Below are positions 6,585 through 15,575 of a DNA stretch of 64,000 nucleotides, one piece after another (position 1 is the first letter of the stretch; each line of letters begins with the position of its first letter). The position numbers were made by a program, and so were the translations under genes. The stretch is taken from the NCBI RefSeq assembly GCF_000091305.1, contig NC_013929.1:7998001-8062000 (forward strand), read 5' to 3'. Below the pieces are notes generated by a model. That model was not told where the DNA came from. It worked only from the letters and a program-made list of their open reading frames with translations, and searched no databases. Source of the stretch: Streptomyces scabiei 87.22 (GTDB lineage: Bacteria; Actinomycetota; Actinomycetes; Streptomycetales; Streptomycetaceae).

Positions 6585-7832
6585 CTACGGGGCCGCACGG
6601 TGGGCTGCCTCCGAATTTCCGCCGGGTACGGGACAATCGCCGCGTGACCTTGAAGATTCGCATCGTGGAGGGGGGCGCGCCCTACGAGCAGGTGCGCGCC
6701 CAGATCTCGGAGCAGGCCCGCTCCGGCGTACTGCCCGTGGGGTACCGGCTGCCGACCGTACGGGGGCTCGCCGAGCAGCTCGGGCTCGCGGCCAACACCG
6801 TCGCCAAGGCGTACCGGGCGCTGGAGACGGACGGGGTGATCGAGACACGGGGGCGCAACGGCACGTTCGTGGCGGCCGCCGGCTCGGCTGCGGAGCGCGA
6901 GGCGGCGGCGGCCGCCGGGGTGTACGCGGAGCGTGTGCGCCGCCTCGGCCTCGGCGAGGCGGAGGCGCTGGCGGTGGCCCGGGACGCGCTGCGGGCCGCG
7001 TACGCGGAGTAGGGCCCTTTGGGGCTGGCTGGGCGGGGCGGGGCGTGGTCGGCGACGGGGGCTCAGGCCCGCGCCGTCCTTCGCGGTTCCGGTGTGCGGG
7101 TCGGCCGCAGGCCCGCGCCGCGCTCGCGAACGCCGTCGCGTCCCGCACGGCCGCCGCGTGGGGGTCGTTGTTGAAGTACACGTACGAGTCGGCGTCGGCG
7201 GGCCAGGTGTCGGCGATGCGGTGCGCCCAGGTCGTCAGGGCCTGGCGGCCGTAGTGGGGCCAGGGGCGGGCCCGGCCCTGGTGCAGGCGGAGGTAGCACC
7301 AGTCGGTGGTGCGCCAGAGCGGGGTCGCCGGGCGGGACCGGGTGTCGGCCCAGCACAGGGCCGCGCCGCGGGACTCCAGCACCTCCCGGATCTCGGGGGT
7401 CCACCAGGAGTCGTGGCGGGGCTCGACCGCGATCCGGGTGCCGGAGGGGAAGCGGTCCAGGCAGGCGCTCAGGAGGTCCGCGTCGGCCCGCAGGGTCGGT
7501 GGCAGCTGGAGCAGGACCGGGCCCAGCCGGTCGCCGAGGCCCTCCGCGTGGCTCATCAGGCGGTGCACCGGCTCCTCGGGGTCCCGCAACCGTTTGATGT
7601 GGGTCAGGTACCGGCTCGCCTTGACCGCGACCACGAAGTCCGCCGGCACCCTCTCCCGCCAGGCCTCGAAGTTCTCCCGCGTCGGCAGCCGGTAGAACGC
7701 GTTGTTGAGCTCGACCGTGGCGAAGCGGGCCGCGTACTCCTCCAGCCACAGCCGGGTGGGACAGCCCTGCGGGTAGAGGGCGCCGCGCCAGTCCTTGTAC
7801 TGCCACCCCGACGTGCCGACGAACAAGGTCAT
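6585..7832 (-). CDS. DUF72 protein with abnormal 3' extension
   Basis: The frame opens at ATG 7832 with a normal DUF72 domain: TLFVGTSGWQYKDWRGALYP, FATVELNNAFYRLP, VKASRYLTHIKRL, VEPRHDSWW and YVYFNNDPHAAAVRDA, ending near residue 245 (about 7097), the usual family length. No stop follows. The frame continues another 170 codons as a Pro/Arg-rich tail to 6585, antisense through the whole gntR gene. A neighbouring frame stops at 7063, so a small indel or lost stop near 7070-7100 is the likely explanation. Function of DUF72 is not established. Confidence 0.65.
   Translation of the reverse strand: MTLFVGTSGWQYKDWRGALYPQGCPTRLWLEEYAARFATVELNNAFYRLPTRENFEAWRERVPADFVVAVKASRYLTHIKRLRDPEEPVHRLMSHAEGLGDRLGPVLLQLPPTLRADADLLSACLDRFPSGTRIAVEPRHDSWWTPEIREVLESRGAALCWADTRSRPATPLWRTTDWCYLRLHQGRARPWPHYGRQALTTWAHRIADTWPADADSYVYFNNDPHAAAVRDATAFASAARACGRPAHRNREGRRGPEPPSPTTPRPAQPAPKGPTPRTRPAARPGPPPAPPPRRGRGGAHAPRTPRRPPPPRAPQPSRRPPRTCRCAPVSRSPRPSPAPGTPWRRCWPRARAARRAPVRSAAGTPRAVRRSGPAPRSGRAPARRARPPPRCESSRSRGDCPVPGGNSEAAHRAAP
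6644..7012 (+). CDS. GntR-family regulator, YtrA-type
   Basis: A 122-residue GntR protein with an N-terminal winged helix (PYEQVRAQISEQARSGVLPVG, then LPTVRGLAEQLGLAANTVAKAYRALETDGVIETRGRNGTFV) and only a short helical C-terminus, the YtrA subfamily arrangement. These usually control nearby ABC transporters, but none adjoins. GTG 6644 is selected from homology. GACAAT at 6632-6637 ends six bases upstream and no ribosome site is present, so translation is probably leaderless. It is divergent from the GNAT gene. Confidence 0.82.
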   Translation: MTLKIRIVEGGAPYEQVRAQISEQARSGVLPVGYRLPTVRGLAEQLGLAANTVAKAYRALETDGVIETRGRNGTFVAAAGSAAEREAAAAAGVYAERVRRLGLGEAEALAVARDALRAAYAE

Positions 7833-7888
7833 ACATCCATGAAAACACCGAAGTGCGACCGCTCGCGGCGACGGCCGCAGACGACCGG

Positions 7889-9001
7889 CTACAGATACAG
7901 GCCCGCGTCCGCCCCGCCCCTCGGCTCCGGCAGCGACGTCGGTGACGTGCCGCGGCGCAGCGCGTACAGCTCGGCGAGGGTCGCGCCCTCGCGGCCGACG
8001 CCCTCTTCCGTGCCGAGCCAGCCCACCGCCTCCGCGCGGGTCAGGGCGCCCACCTCGATCCGGGCGAGACAGCGGCCGGGGCGTACGACCGCCGGGTGCA
8101 GACGCTCCAGGTCCTCGTTGGTCGTCACGCCCACCAGGACGTTGCGGCCCTGGCCGAGGAGGCCGTCGGTGAGGTTGAGCAGCCGGGAGAGGGCCTGGCC
8201 CGCGGTGTGCTTGGCCTCGCCGCGGATCAGTTCGTCGCAGTCCTCCAGGAGCAGCAGCCGCCAGCGCCCCTTGCCGTTCGAGTCGTCCTCGCCGATCGCG
8301 ATGTCCATCAGGTAGCCGACGTCGGAGAAGAGCCGCTCGGGGTCCAGGACGCAGTCGACCTGACACCAGTCCCGCCAGGATCGGGCCAGCGTGCGCAGGG
8401 CGGAGGTCTTGCCCGTGCCGGGCGGGCCGTGCAGCAGCAGGAGGCGGCCTGCGATGTCCTCGGGGGTCGTCTTCATCAGCCGGTCCATCGCGTCCGCCAC
8501 GGGCGCGGTGTAGTTCGGCCGTACCTCTTCCCACGTCCCCGCCGAGATCTGCCGGGTCGTGCGGTGCGGGCCCCGGCGCGGTGAGACGTACCAGAAGCCC
8601 ATCGTCACGTTCTCCGGCTGCGGCTCGGGCTCGTCGGCCGCGCCGTCGGTGGCCTGGCCGAGCACCTTCTGGGCCAGCTCGGCGGTGGTCGCGGTGACCG
8701 TGACGTCGGCGCCCCTGTTCCAGCGGGAGACCAGGACGGTCCAGCCGTCGCCCTCGGCGAGGGTCGCGCTGCGGTCGTCGTCCCGCGCGACGCGCAGGAC
8801 ACGGGCGCCCGGCGGCAGCAGGGTGGCGCCGGACCGTACCCGGTCGATGTTCGCCGCGTGCGCGTACGGCTGCTCGCCCGTCGCGAAACGGCCGAGGAAC
8901 AGCGCGTCGACGACATCGGACGGTGAGTCGCTGTCGTCGACGTTGAGCCGGATCGGCAGTGCGTCGTGCGGGTTGGCAGACATGGCGCCATGATCCGTCA
9001 C
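7889..9001 (-). CDS. AAA-type ATPase (DUF5925-like N-terminus)
   Basis: A 370-residue cytoplasmic ATPase. An actinobacterial N-terminal region (about 1-160) precedes an AAA module with Walker A GPPGTGKT (192-199), Walker B LLLLEDCDE (about 249-257), sensor-1 VTTNED and an arginine-finger-like RPGR. Such proteins remodel a protein or nucleic-acid partner, but the partner here is unknown. GTG 9001 is preferred to ATG 8983 because GGGAG lies six bases upstream. The DUF72 gene follows 56 bp downstream on the same strand. Confidence 0.8.
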   Translation of the reverse strand: MTDHGAMSANPHDALPIRLNVDDSDSPSDVVDALFLGRFATGEQPYAHAANIDRVRSGATLLPPGARVLRVARDDDRSATLAEGDGWTVLVSRWNRGADVTVTATTAELAQKVLGQATDGAADEPEPQPENVTMGFWYVSPRRGPHRTTRQISAGTWEEVRPNYTAPVADAMDRLMKTTPEDIAGRLLLLHGPPGTGKTSALRTLARSWRDWCQVDCVLDPERLFSDVGYLMDIAIGEDDSNGKGRWRLLLLEDCDELIRGEAKHTAGQALSRLLNLTDGLLGQGRNVLVGVTTNEDLERLHPAVVRPGRCLARIEVGALTRAEAVGWLGTEEGVGREGATLAELYALRRGTSPTSLPEPRGGADAGLYL

Positions 9002-9045
9002 CGGGGGCTCCCCGCGCACCCGCTTTCCGCGGCGCGCCGCCGGGC

Positions 9046-9093
9046 ACGGGAGTTCCCCGGAGGAGGCGCGCGCCTCCTCCGGGGAACTCCCGT
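9046..9093. repeat. Perfect 48-bp palindrome between divergent genes
   Basis: Every base from 9046 to 9093 pairs with its partner about the centre 9069/9070, giving 24-bp arms with no loop. Key segments are AGTTCCCCGGAGGAGG and its complement. It lies between the starts of the AAA ATPase gene and the GDSL lipase gene, where a terminator is not needed. Downstream at 9196-9201 is TTGACA, a good -35 for the lipase gene, with no obvious -10. Confidence 0.85.
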
Positions 9094-9271
9094 TCACACG
9101 GGGGAGAGTTGATGTCTTGTCATGTTTCTGTCGCGCGCATGCAATCGCGCGGACGTGGGGCGGGGTGGGTGTGTCCGGTTGCGGACGGGAAAGTATTGAC
9201 ATGAACACTTCCGATCAACACGCGTAGTTGCTACGACGGTTGAGGCAGAGATCCTGCTAAAGGGAGGTTCC

Positions 9272-10078
9272 ATGAGACGTTCCCGACTTGCGGCATACCT
9301 GACCTCACTCCTCCTCGCCGCCGGCGCCGCCCTCACCGGGGCCGCGACGGCGCACGCGTCCCAACAGGCCGCCGCCACCGGCTATGTGGCGCTCGGAGAC
9401 TCCTACTCCTCGGGCGTCGGCGCGGGGAGCTACCTCTCCTCCAGCGGCGACTGCAAGCGCAGCACGAAGGCTTACCCGTACCTCTGGGCGGCCGCGAACT
9501 CACCCTCGTCCTTCAACTTCACGGCCTGCTCGGGCGCCCGAACGGGTGATGTTCTGGCGAACCAGCTGGGACCGCTCGGCCCGGGCACGGGGCTGGTCTC
9601 CGTGAGCGTCGGCGGCAACGACGCCGGCTTCTCCGACGTGATGACCACCTGCGTGCTGCAGTCCGACAGCTCCTGCCTCGCACGCATCAACACCGCGAAG
9701 GCGTACGTCGACTCGACGCTCCCCGGCCGGCTCGACGAGGTCTACTCGGCGATCAGCGCCAAGGCACCGGCCGCCCATGTGGTGGTGCTCGGCTACCCCC
9801 GCTTCTACCAGCTGGGCGGCACCTGCCCCGGCCTCTCGCAGGCCAAGCGGTCCGCCATCAACAACGCGGCCGACTACCTGAACACCGCGCTCGCCAAGCG
9901 CGCCGCCGACCACGGCTTCACCTTCGGCGACGTCCGCTCCGCGTTCACCGGGCACGAACTGTGCTCGGGCAGCGCGTGGCTGCACAGCCTCAACCTGCTG
10001 AACGTGGGCGAGTCCTACCACCCGAAGGCCGCCGGGCAGTCGGGCGGCTATCTGCCGGTCTTCAGGAACGCCGTCTGA
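9272..10078 (+). CDS. Secreted GDSL/SGNH-hydrolase lipase
   Basis: A 268-residue exported esterase/lipase. The signal peptide covers about residues 1-29 (cleavage after AHA). SGNH blocks are all visible: block I ALGDSYSSG with Ser44, block II glycine in CSGARTGD, block III VGGNDAG with Asn116, and block V ESYHP with His250. Six cysteines (61/86, 127/135, 185/231) can form the three disulphides of the Streptomyces extracellular SGNH lipases; the S. coelicolor enzyme SCO1725 appears to be of this type. AGGGAGG precedes the ATG. The stop lies inside the 3' end of the convergent kinase gene. Confidence 0.92.
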   Translation: MRRSRLAAYLTSLLLAAGAALTGAATAHASQQAAATGYVALGDSYSSGVGAGSYLSSSGDCKRSTKAYPYLWAAANSPSSFNFTACSGARTGDVLANQLGPLGPGTGLVSVSVGGNDAGFSDVMTTCVLQSDSSCLARINTAKAYVDSTLPGRLDEVYSAISAKAPAAHVVVLGYPRFYQLGGTCPGLSQAKRSAINNAADYLNTALAKRAADHGFTFGDVRSAFTGHELCSGSAWLHSLNLLNVGESYHPKAAGQSGGYLPVFRNAV

Positions 10079-11813
10079 CCGCTCCGTCCCGGGCCCCGGT
10101 GAGGGCACCGGCCTCGTCGTCGTAGTCGGCGTCGGAGTCGCTGTACTCGCCGGGGTTCTCCCCGTCGTCGGGGGAGGTCCCGCCCGTGGCCGGGGGCTCG
10201 GACTCGCACGTCACCGAGAACGCGACGGAGTTGGACTTCTTGTTCACCGGGCCGCGGACCTCGACGCTGATCTCGTCCTCGTGACTCTCGTTCGCCGAGA
10301 CGACGACCTGGTCCCGTCTGGTCCTCTCGCCGCCGGCCGGGAAGGACAGCGTCTTCCAGCCGCTGTCGTCGATCCGGCCGTTCTTCGCCACCCACCGGTA
10401 CTGGACCTCCACGGGGACGCTGCCCACGGTGAACGTCGCGGTGAAGCCGGGCACCTGGCCCTCGGGGGGCGGACAGGTGCCGGAGTAGTCGGTGTTCGTG
10501 CCCGTCACCGTCACGTCGACCGACTGCGCGGGCGGCTTGGTGGTCGGCTTCTCCTCGGGCGTCTCGGACGGGGTCTCGCTCTCGTCGTCCGTGGTCCCGC
10601 CGCCGGGCTCCTCCTCGCCCGTGCCGCCGTCCGTCGTCCCGCCGTCGGTCCCGCCCACCGTGCCCGCCCCGTTGGTGGGGTTGCCGTCCTTCGCGTTGTC
10701 GTCACGGTTGACCCAGGCGTACGTCAGTCCGGCGACGGCGAGGGCGATCGCCGCGACACCGGCGATCAGGAAGACGAGGGCGCGGCGGTCGCGCCCCGGC
10801 CCGCCGGCCGGCACCGCGGAGGGGTGCGTCGCGGCGGCCGGGACGGGAGCGGGCGGAGTCGGCGCCCCGTACCGGTTCGTGCTCCGTCCCGCGCCCGCGG
10901 CGGGGAAGGCGGCCACCGTCGGGTCGTACGGCGCCGACGTGAGCGTGTCGGAGCGCGTGGTGCCCGTGCCGGAGGGCGTACCGCCGGCGCCGACGATCCG
11001 CAGGTCCCGCTCGGCCTGTTCGGCGGGGAGCCGCTCGGCCGGATCCTTGCGCAGCAGTCCCTCGATCACCGGGGCCAGCGGACCGGCCCGGTGCGGCGGC
11101 GGAAGCTCCTCGTCGACGACCGCGCGCAGGGTGCTCAGCGGGGTGTTCTGCCGGAAGGGGGAGTTGCCCTCGACCGCCGCGTACAGCAGCACGCCGAGCG
11201 ACCACAGGTCCGACTCGGGGCCGAAGGCGCGGCCGAGCGCGCGTTCGGGGGCGAGGAACTCGGGGGAGCCGATGACCTCGCCCGTCATGGTGAGCGCGGA
11301 GCTGCCCTCGACCGTCGCGATACCGAAGTCGGTGAGGACGACCCGGCCGTCGTTGGACATCAGCACGTTGGCCGGCTTCACGTCCCGGTGCAGCACCCCG
11401 GCCTCGTGCGCGGCGCGCAGCGCGGACAGCACCTCGGCGCCGATGTGCGCGGCGCGCTGGGGGTCGAGCGGGCCCTCGGCGTCCAGGAGGTCGGCGAGCG
11501 ACACCCCGCGCACCAGCTCCATCACGATCCACGGGCGGCCGTCCTCCATGGCCACGTCGTACACGGTGACCACATTGCGGTTGGCGACCCGGGCGGCCGC
11601 CCACGCCTCGCGCTCCAGCCGGGCGTACATCCGCTCGACGTCGGACACCGGGATCCCGCCCGGCGCCTTCACCTCCTTGACGGCGACCTCGCGGTGCAGC
11701 ACCTCGTCACGGGCCCGCCACACGGTTCCCATGCCGCCCTCGCCCAGCGGCGTCAGCAGCCGGTACCGGCCCGCGATCACCCGTTCACTGCCCGGTTCTT
11801 CGGACACGGCCAT
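10062..11813 (-). CDS. Membrane Ser/Thr protein kinase (PknB-like)
   Basis: A 583-residue receptor-type kinase. The catalytic domain (about 15-275) has the glycine loop LGEGGMGTVW, Lys46 in VAVKEV, HRDVKPANV with Asp144, and DFG at 162-164, followed by an APE-like PEFLAPERA. A Pro/Ala-rich linker leads to one transmembrane helix (about 345-367), then an acidic Gly/Thr/Glu-rich stretch and an extracellular beta-rich domain with two cysteines. It has no PASTA repeats. The ligand and substrates are unknown. Its 3' end overlaps the lipase gene convergently by 17 bp. Confidence 0.9.
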   Translation of the reverse strand: MAVSEEPGSERVIAGRYRLLTPLGEGGMGTVWRARDEVLHREVAVKEVKAPGGIPVSDVERMYARLEREAWAAARVANRNVVTVYDVAMEDGRPWIVMELVRGVSLADLLDAEGPLDPQRAAHIGAEVLSALRAAHEAGVLHRDVKPANVLMSNDGRVVLTDFGIATVEGSSALTMTGEVIGSPEFLAPERALGRAFGPESDLWSLGVLLYAAVEGNSPFRQNTPLSTLRAVVDEELPPPHRAGPLAPVIEGLLRKDPAERLPAEQAERDLRIVGAGGTPSGTGTTRSDTLTSAPYDPTVAAFPAAGAGRSTNRYGAPTPPAPVPAAATHPSAVPAGGPGRDRRALVFLIAGVAAIALAVAGLTYAWVNRDDNAKDGNPTNGAGTVGGTDGGTTDGGTGEEEPGGGTTDDESETPSETPEEKPTTKPPAQSVDVTVTGTNTDYSGTCPPPEGQVPGFTATFTVGSVPVEVQYRWVAKNGRIDDSGWKTLSFPAGGERTRRDQVVVSANESHEDEISVEVRGPVNKKSNSVAFSVTCESEPPATGGTSPDDGENPGEYSDSDADYDDEAGALTGARDGAVRRRS

Positions 11814-11873
11814 CCCCCGTCACTCGCATCCGTCCGACATCTCCACTCCGAGCGATATCCCCACAAAAGTAGC

Positions 11874-13718
11874 TCAGCCGAGGGCGGATGTTGCCCCCCT
11901 GAACACCAAACCAGCCCCCAGGGCGACAACCAGCAGGGCCGACGCCAGCGGCACCGTCCGGCGCACCAGCGCGGCCGTCGGCCCGCCGAGCCGGCCCTCG
12001 CCGCGGTCCATCACCCGCGTCACCCAGCCGCCCGCCTTCACGACGGCGTACCCGGCCGCCGTCAGGGTGAGGGCCAGTCCGATGCCGTACGCCACCACGA
12101 GCAGCAGCCCGAACCACGCCTTGCCCAGCGCCGCAGCGCCGACCAGGACGACCACGGCCGACGGGCTCGGCACCATGCCGCCCGCGAAGCCGAGCAGGAT
12201 CGTGCCGCGCAGGGTGGGGGCGGTGGGGTGGGTGTGGGTGAAGCCGCCGTGGGTGTGCGTGACACCGCCGCCGAAGAGGGAGCGCTTCTGGCCGGAGGCG
12301 TGGGGGTGCTCGTGGCTGTGGGGATGGTCGTGGTCGTGCTCGTGGTCGTGGCTGTGCGGGTGGTCGTGGTCGTGCTCGTGGTCGTGGCTGTGCGGGTGGT
12401 CGTGGCCGTGGTCATGGCTGTGGGTGGGGGTCTCGGCCGGTGCGTGCTCGTGGGAGCGGGTGTGGGTCGCGACCGATGCGTGGGTGTGCGCGTGGGCGGC
12501 CGAGGGGGCGGCCAGGACGAGTTCGCGGTCGGGCTCGGGCGCGTGGTCGTGCGGGGAGGAGTGGCCCTCGCCGTGACTGTGGGAGTGGCCGTGGTCGTGG
12601 TGGTGCTCGTGGTCGTGCCCGTGCGGGTGCGTGTGGTCGTGGTCGTGCGTGTGGTCGTGACCGGGGGCCTTCGCCTGTGTGAGCGTCAGCTTGCGGTTCA
12701 GCCAGGCGCGTCGGGCGAGCGTGACCCCCGCGCCCATCACGAACAGGCCGCTCGCGATGCCCAGCCAGGTGATCACGGACGGGGCGGCCGCGGAGCCGGC
12801 GAGGACGAGCAGGCCGAGGGCGACGACGCCCAGGGTGTGGGTGACCGTCACGGACGCGGCCATGGGCAGCACGTCGCGCATCCGGGCCCGGTCGCGGGCG
12901 GCGGCCGTCGCGGCCATCAGGGTCTTGCCGTGCCCCGGGCCGAGCGCGTGCATGGCGCCCAGGAACATGGCGATGCCGAAGGCCAGGGCTCCGAAGCCGA
13001 GGGTGAGGTCGTGGCTGGAGACCAGGTCGTCCAGGGCCCTGGTCCAGCGGTCCGCACCCCGCGGCAGGATCGAGGCGCCGGGCGCGTCGCCGCGCTGCTC
13101 GGCCAGCGCCGGGCCGCCCGGCTTCACCTGGAGCGAGGCCGTCGCCGTGTCCTCCGGCGACTGCAGCAGATCCTCTGGGTAACTGGTGAGCCGCTTCGAG
13201 ACCGACTCCTCGGGCACGTCGGACCCGGTCAGGGTCGTCCGGTCGCCCTGCGCGGTGACCTCGCGCCAGCCGGGCCCGGAGTCGACGGCCGCGTGGAAGC
13301 GCACGTCGACGGCCCGGTCGGGCAGCGCGGCCGTCAGCCGGCACTCCACACGCAGCGTCTTCAGCCCTGCCTGGCCGGGCCGTTCCTCGGCGCGGCTCGA
13401 CCGGACCCGCACGTCGACGGCGTTCCCGTCGACGGTGACCTCGCTGCCTGCGGCGGCCTTCTCGCACCGCTCCCGGGCCCAGTCGCCCGTGCCCTGCCGC
13501 TCGATGGCGGGCGCGGCCTGGGTCGCCGGGATCTCCGCGAGGTCCTCGACATGGAGGATCCGCAACTGACCGGGGGCGGCGACCAGCCCGTCGTAGCGGT
13601 TGACGGTGAAGTTGCCGAGCGGGTGCGCGCTCGCCGCCCCGGTGGGGACGAGGACGAGCGCGCAGGCGGCCGTGAGGACCGCCGTGCCGGAGGCGAACAG
13701 GCGCCGGGCAGTGATCAC
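11874..13718 (-). CDS. NicO/RcnA-type nickel/cobalt exporter with His-rich loop
   Basis: A 614-residue membrane protein. A signal sequence (1-31, ending GAASAHP) and a roughly 200-residue extracytoplasmic domain come first. The HoxN/NicO membrane domain follows, with the metal motif MHALGPGHGKT (256-265) and helices to the C-terminus. Between helices lies a remarkable His/Asp loop at about 354-497, including repeated HDHPHSHDHEHD units. Family members move Ni or Co ions, and the loop probably buffers metal. GTG 13718 overlaps the stop of the TPR gene by four bases (GTGA), indicating coupling. Confidence 0.85.
   Translation of the reverse strand: MITARRLFASGTAVLTAACALVLVPTGAASAHPLGNFTVNRYDGLVAAPGQLRILHVEDLAEIPATQAAPAIERQGTGDWARERCEKAAAGSEVTVDGNAVDVRVRSSRAEERPGQAGLKTLRVECRLTAALPDRAVDVRFHAAVDSGPGWREVTAQGDRTTLTGSDVPEESVSKRLTSYPEDLLQSPEDTATASLQVKPGGPALAEQRGDAPGASILPRGADRWTRALDDLVSSHDLTLGFGALAFGIAMFLGAMHALGPGHGKTLMAATAAARDRARMRDVLPMAASVTVTHTLGVVALGLLVLAGSAAAPSVITWLGIASGLFVMGAGVTLARRAWLNRKLTLTQAKAPGHDHTHDHDHTHPHGHDHEHHHDHGHSHSHGEGHSSPHDHAPEPDRELVLAAPSAAHAHTHASVATHTRSHEHAPAETPTHSHDHGHDHPHSHDHEHDHDHPHSHDHEHDHDHPHSHEHPHASGQKRSLFGGGVTHTHGGFTHTHPTAPTLRGTILLGFAGGMVPSPSAVVVLVGAAALGKAWFGLLLVVAYGIGLALTLTAAGYAVVKAGGWVTRVMDRGEGRLGGPTAALVRRTVPLASALLVVALGAGLVFRGATSALG
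12297..12422. repeat. Coding tandem repeats encoding the His-rich loop
   Basis: Within the NicO gene, near-identical GTGGTCGTGGTCGTGCTCGT-type units recur with a period of about 42 bp, giving repeated HDHPHSHDHEHD blocks in the protein. Copy number may vary between strains. Confidence 0.7.
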
Positions 13719-15529
13719 TTGGCGGTCTCCAGAGCCTTCAGGGTCTTACGTGCCTGTGCCGCGCCGAGCGGCGAGAAGCCGGCGTTGAGATCGAGCGCCT
13801 CCTTCAGCGAGGCCCTGGCCTTCTTCCGGTCGCCGGCCGCGTTCTCGACCATGCCCCGGTGGTACAGGAACGTCGCGTCCCGGTAGCCGGTGGCGGTGGC
13901 GCGGCGGGCGTACGGCAGCGCCTCGTCATCCCGGCCGTTGACGTGCAGGGCCCAGGCGAGGGCGTCCGCGGTGTGGACCGTCTCGCGGCGCTTCCACTCG
14001 GCCTCGGCGGCCTTGAGCGCGGCCTTGCGGTCGCCGTGGTCGGCGGCGGCCAGCGCGGTGTCGAGGTCGGCGTTGACGCCGTAGGACCGGGCGATGGCGG
14101 TGTAGGCGTCCACCAGCGCGTACTGGTCGCGGGCCTTGGCCTTGTCGCCCTTCGCCTCGTACAGCTCGCCGAGGACGACGAGCGGTCCCGGCAGCGGATA
14201 GGAGGCCACGACCTGCTCCAGACCGCGGATCGCCTCCGCGGTGTCGCCGCTCGCGGCCTGCGCGCGGGCGCGGCCCTCCAGCGCGGGAAGATAGGTGTCG
14301 TCGGCGCCGAGGGCGCGTGCGTAGTGGGCGAGCGCCGCCTTGTAGTCGCCCTGCCGCCAGGAGAGCTGGCCGAGCTGGGTGGCCACGTAGGCGATGTCAC
14401 CCCGGCCGGCCGCCGAGTCCAGGGCCAGGTTCAGGACCCGGCGGGCGGTCTTCACGTCGCCGCGCAGCTCGTGGACGTAGGCGTACCGCGTGAACACCGG
14501 GATGCCGGGACGGCGGGCGTCGGCGAGCTTCACGGCCTTCAGCGCGTCGTCGTAGCGGCCCAGTTCGACCAGGGCGTCGACACGGCTGCACAACGCCCGC
14601 TCGCTGTAGGGGTTCTCCTTCAGGGCCCGGTCCGCGTACTTCAGCGCGTCGCCGAACTCGTGGCGGGCGGCGGCGAGGGCGGCCAGGCCCGCGAGCGCCG
14701 GGTCGTTGTCCGGCCGCAGCTTCAGCGACCGCCGCAGGGCCTTCTCGGCCTGCGGGTAGCGGGAGGAGTCGCCCTTGACGCGGGCCTGCTCGACGTAGGC
14801 GAGGCCGAGCGTGGACCAGGAGCCGAAGTCCTTGGGCTGCTGCTTCAGGTGGGCCTGGAGCAGCTTGACGCCCGAGTCGAGGTCGCCGTGGGAGAGCTGG
14901 GCGGCCGAGACCCCCGGCGAGGTGGAGACGGCCACCGTGGCCCGGTCGTCGTCCTGGGCCCCGAGCGCCACGGCGAACCCGGTGAACGCGACGGCCAGCG
15001 CGGCCGCGCACGCGGTGAGCCGCGCCGCCCGCCGCCGCGCGGACTCGGGCCGCCGTCCACGCCCGGACCCGACGGGCGCCGGCCCGGGCCCGGCGTCGGA
15101 GGCCGCCGCGGGCGCATCGCTGCGGCCCCCGGCGTCGGCAACGGTGGCGTCGGCTGAGGCCGTGTCCGGCTCGGCGTGGGCGGCGGTGGCGTCGGCTGAG
15201 GCCGTGTCCGGCCCGGCGTGGGCGGCGGTGGCCTTCGCTGGGACGGTGTCCGGCTCGGCGCCGGCGGCGGAGAGATCGGGCGAGGAGGCGTCGGACTCGG
15301 CGTCGGCCCCGGTGGCATCGGAAGGGGAGACGCCGGCAGAGGGCGTGCCGGCAGAGGACACGTCGGCAGAGGACAGGTCAGGAGAGGACACGTCCGCGGA
15401 GGACCCGTCGGGTCCGGCGGCGGGGGCGGACGCGGCGGGGGCGCGGTCGCCGGCCTCGGTCTCGGGGGCCCCTGCGCCGGGACGCGGACGCCCGTCCTGC
15501 GACGCGCTGTCGTTCGTACGCGGGGACAT
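13715..15529 (-). CDS. Membrane-anchored tetratricopeptide-repeat protein
   Basis: A 604-residue protein. Residues 1-165 are a low-complexity Ala/Ser/Asp/Pro tail with imperfect repeats such as AEPDTASADATAAHA. A single transmembrane helix (about 171-190) follows, then a long TPR array (about 205-600) with W-x2-LGLAY, A-L-x-YADRAL and YHRGM-type units. This is a protein-interaction scaffold, with the TPR face predicted outside the membrane. The GAGGAGAG ribosome site precedes the ATG. It is coupled to the NicO gene downstream and lies 136 bp behind the DUF4331 gene. Confidence 0.8.
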   Translation of the reverse strand: MSPRTNDSASQDGRPRPGAGAPETEAGDRAPAASAPAAGPDGSSADVSSPDLSSADVSSAGTPSAGVSPSDATGADAESDASSPDLSAAGAEPDTVPAKATAAHAGPDTASADATAAHAEPDTASADATVADAGGRSDAPAAASDAGPGPAPVGSGRGRRPESARRRAARLTACAAALAVAFTGFAVALGAQDDDRATVAVSTSPGVSAAQLSHGDLDSGVKLLQAHLKQQPKDFGSWSTLGLAYVEQARVKGDSSRYPQAEKALRRSLKLRPDNDPALAGLAALAAARHEFGDALKYADRALKENPYSERALCSRVDALVELGRYDDALKAVKLADARRPGIPVFTRYAYVHELRGDVKTARRVLNLALDSAAGRGDIAYVATQLGQLSWRQGDYKAALAHYARALGADDTYLPALEGRARAQAASGDTAEAIRGLEQVVASYPLPGPLVVLGELYEAKGDKAKARDQYALVDAYTAIARSYGVNADLDTALAAADHGDRKAALKAAEAEWKRRETVHTADALAWALHVNGRDDEALPYARRATATGYRDATFLYHRGMVENAAGDRKKARASLKEALDLNAGFSPLGAAQARKTLKALETAK

Positions 15530-15575
15530 GCCCTCTCCTCAACATCCTTGCCAAGCGGGGTGTTCGTGAGCGTGG

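Noticed and set aside
10281..13886. 1201-codon plus-strand frame antisense to the kinase and NicO genes
   Set aside because: Composition is low-complexity Arg/Gly/Val with no domain. It mirrors genes with clear catalytic motifs on the other strand, so it is a GC-bias shadow.
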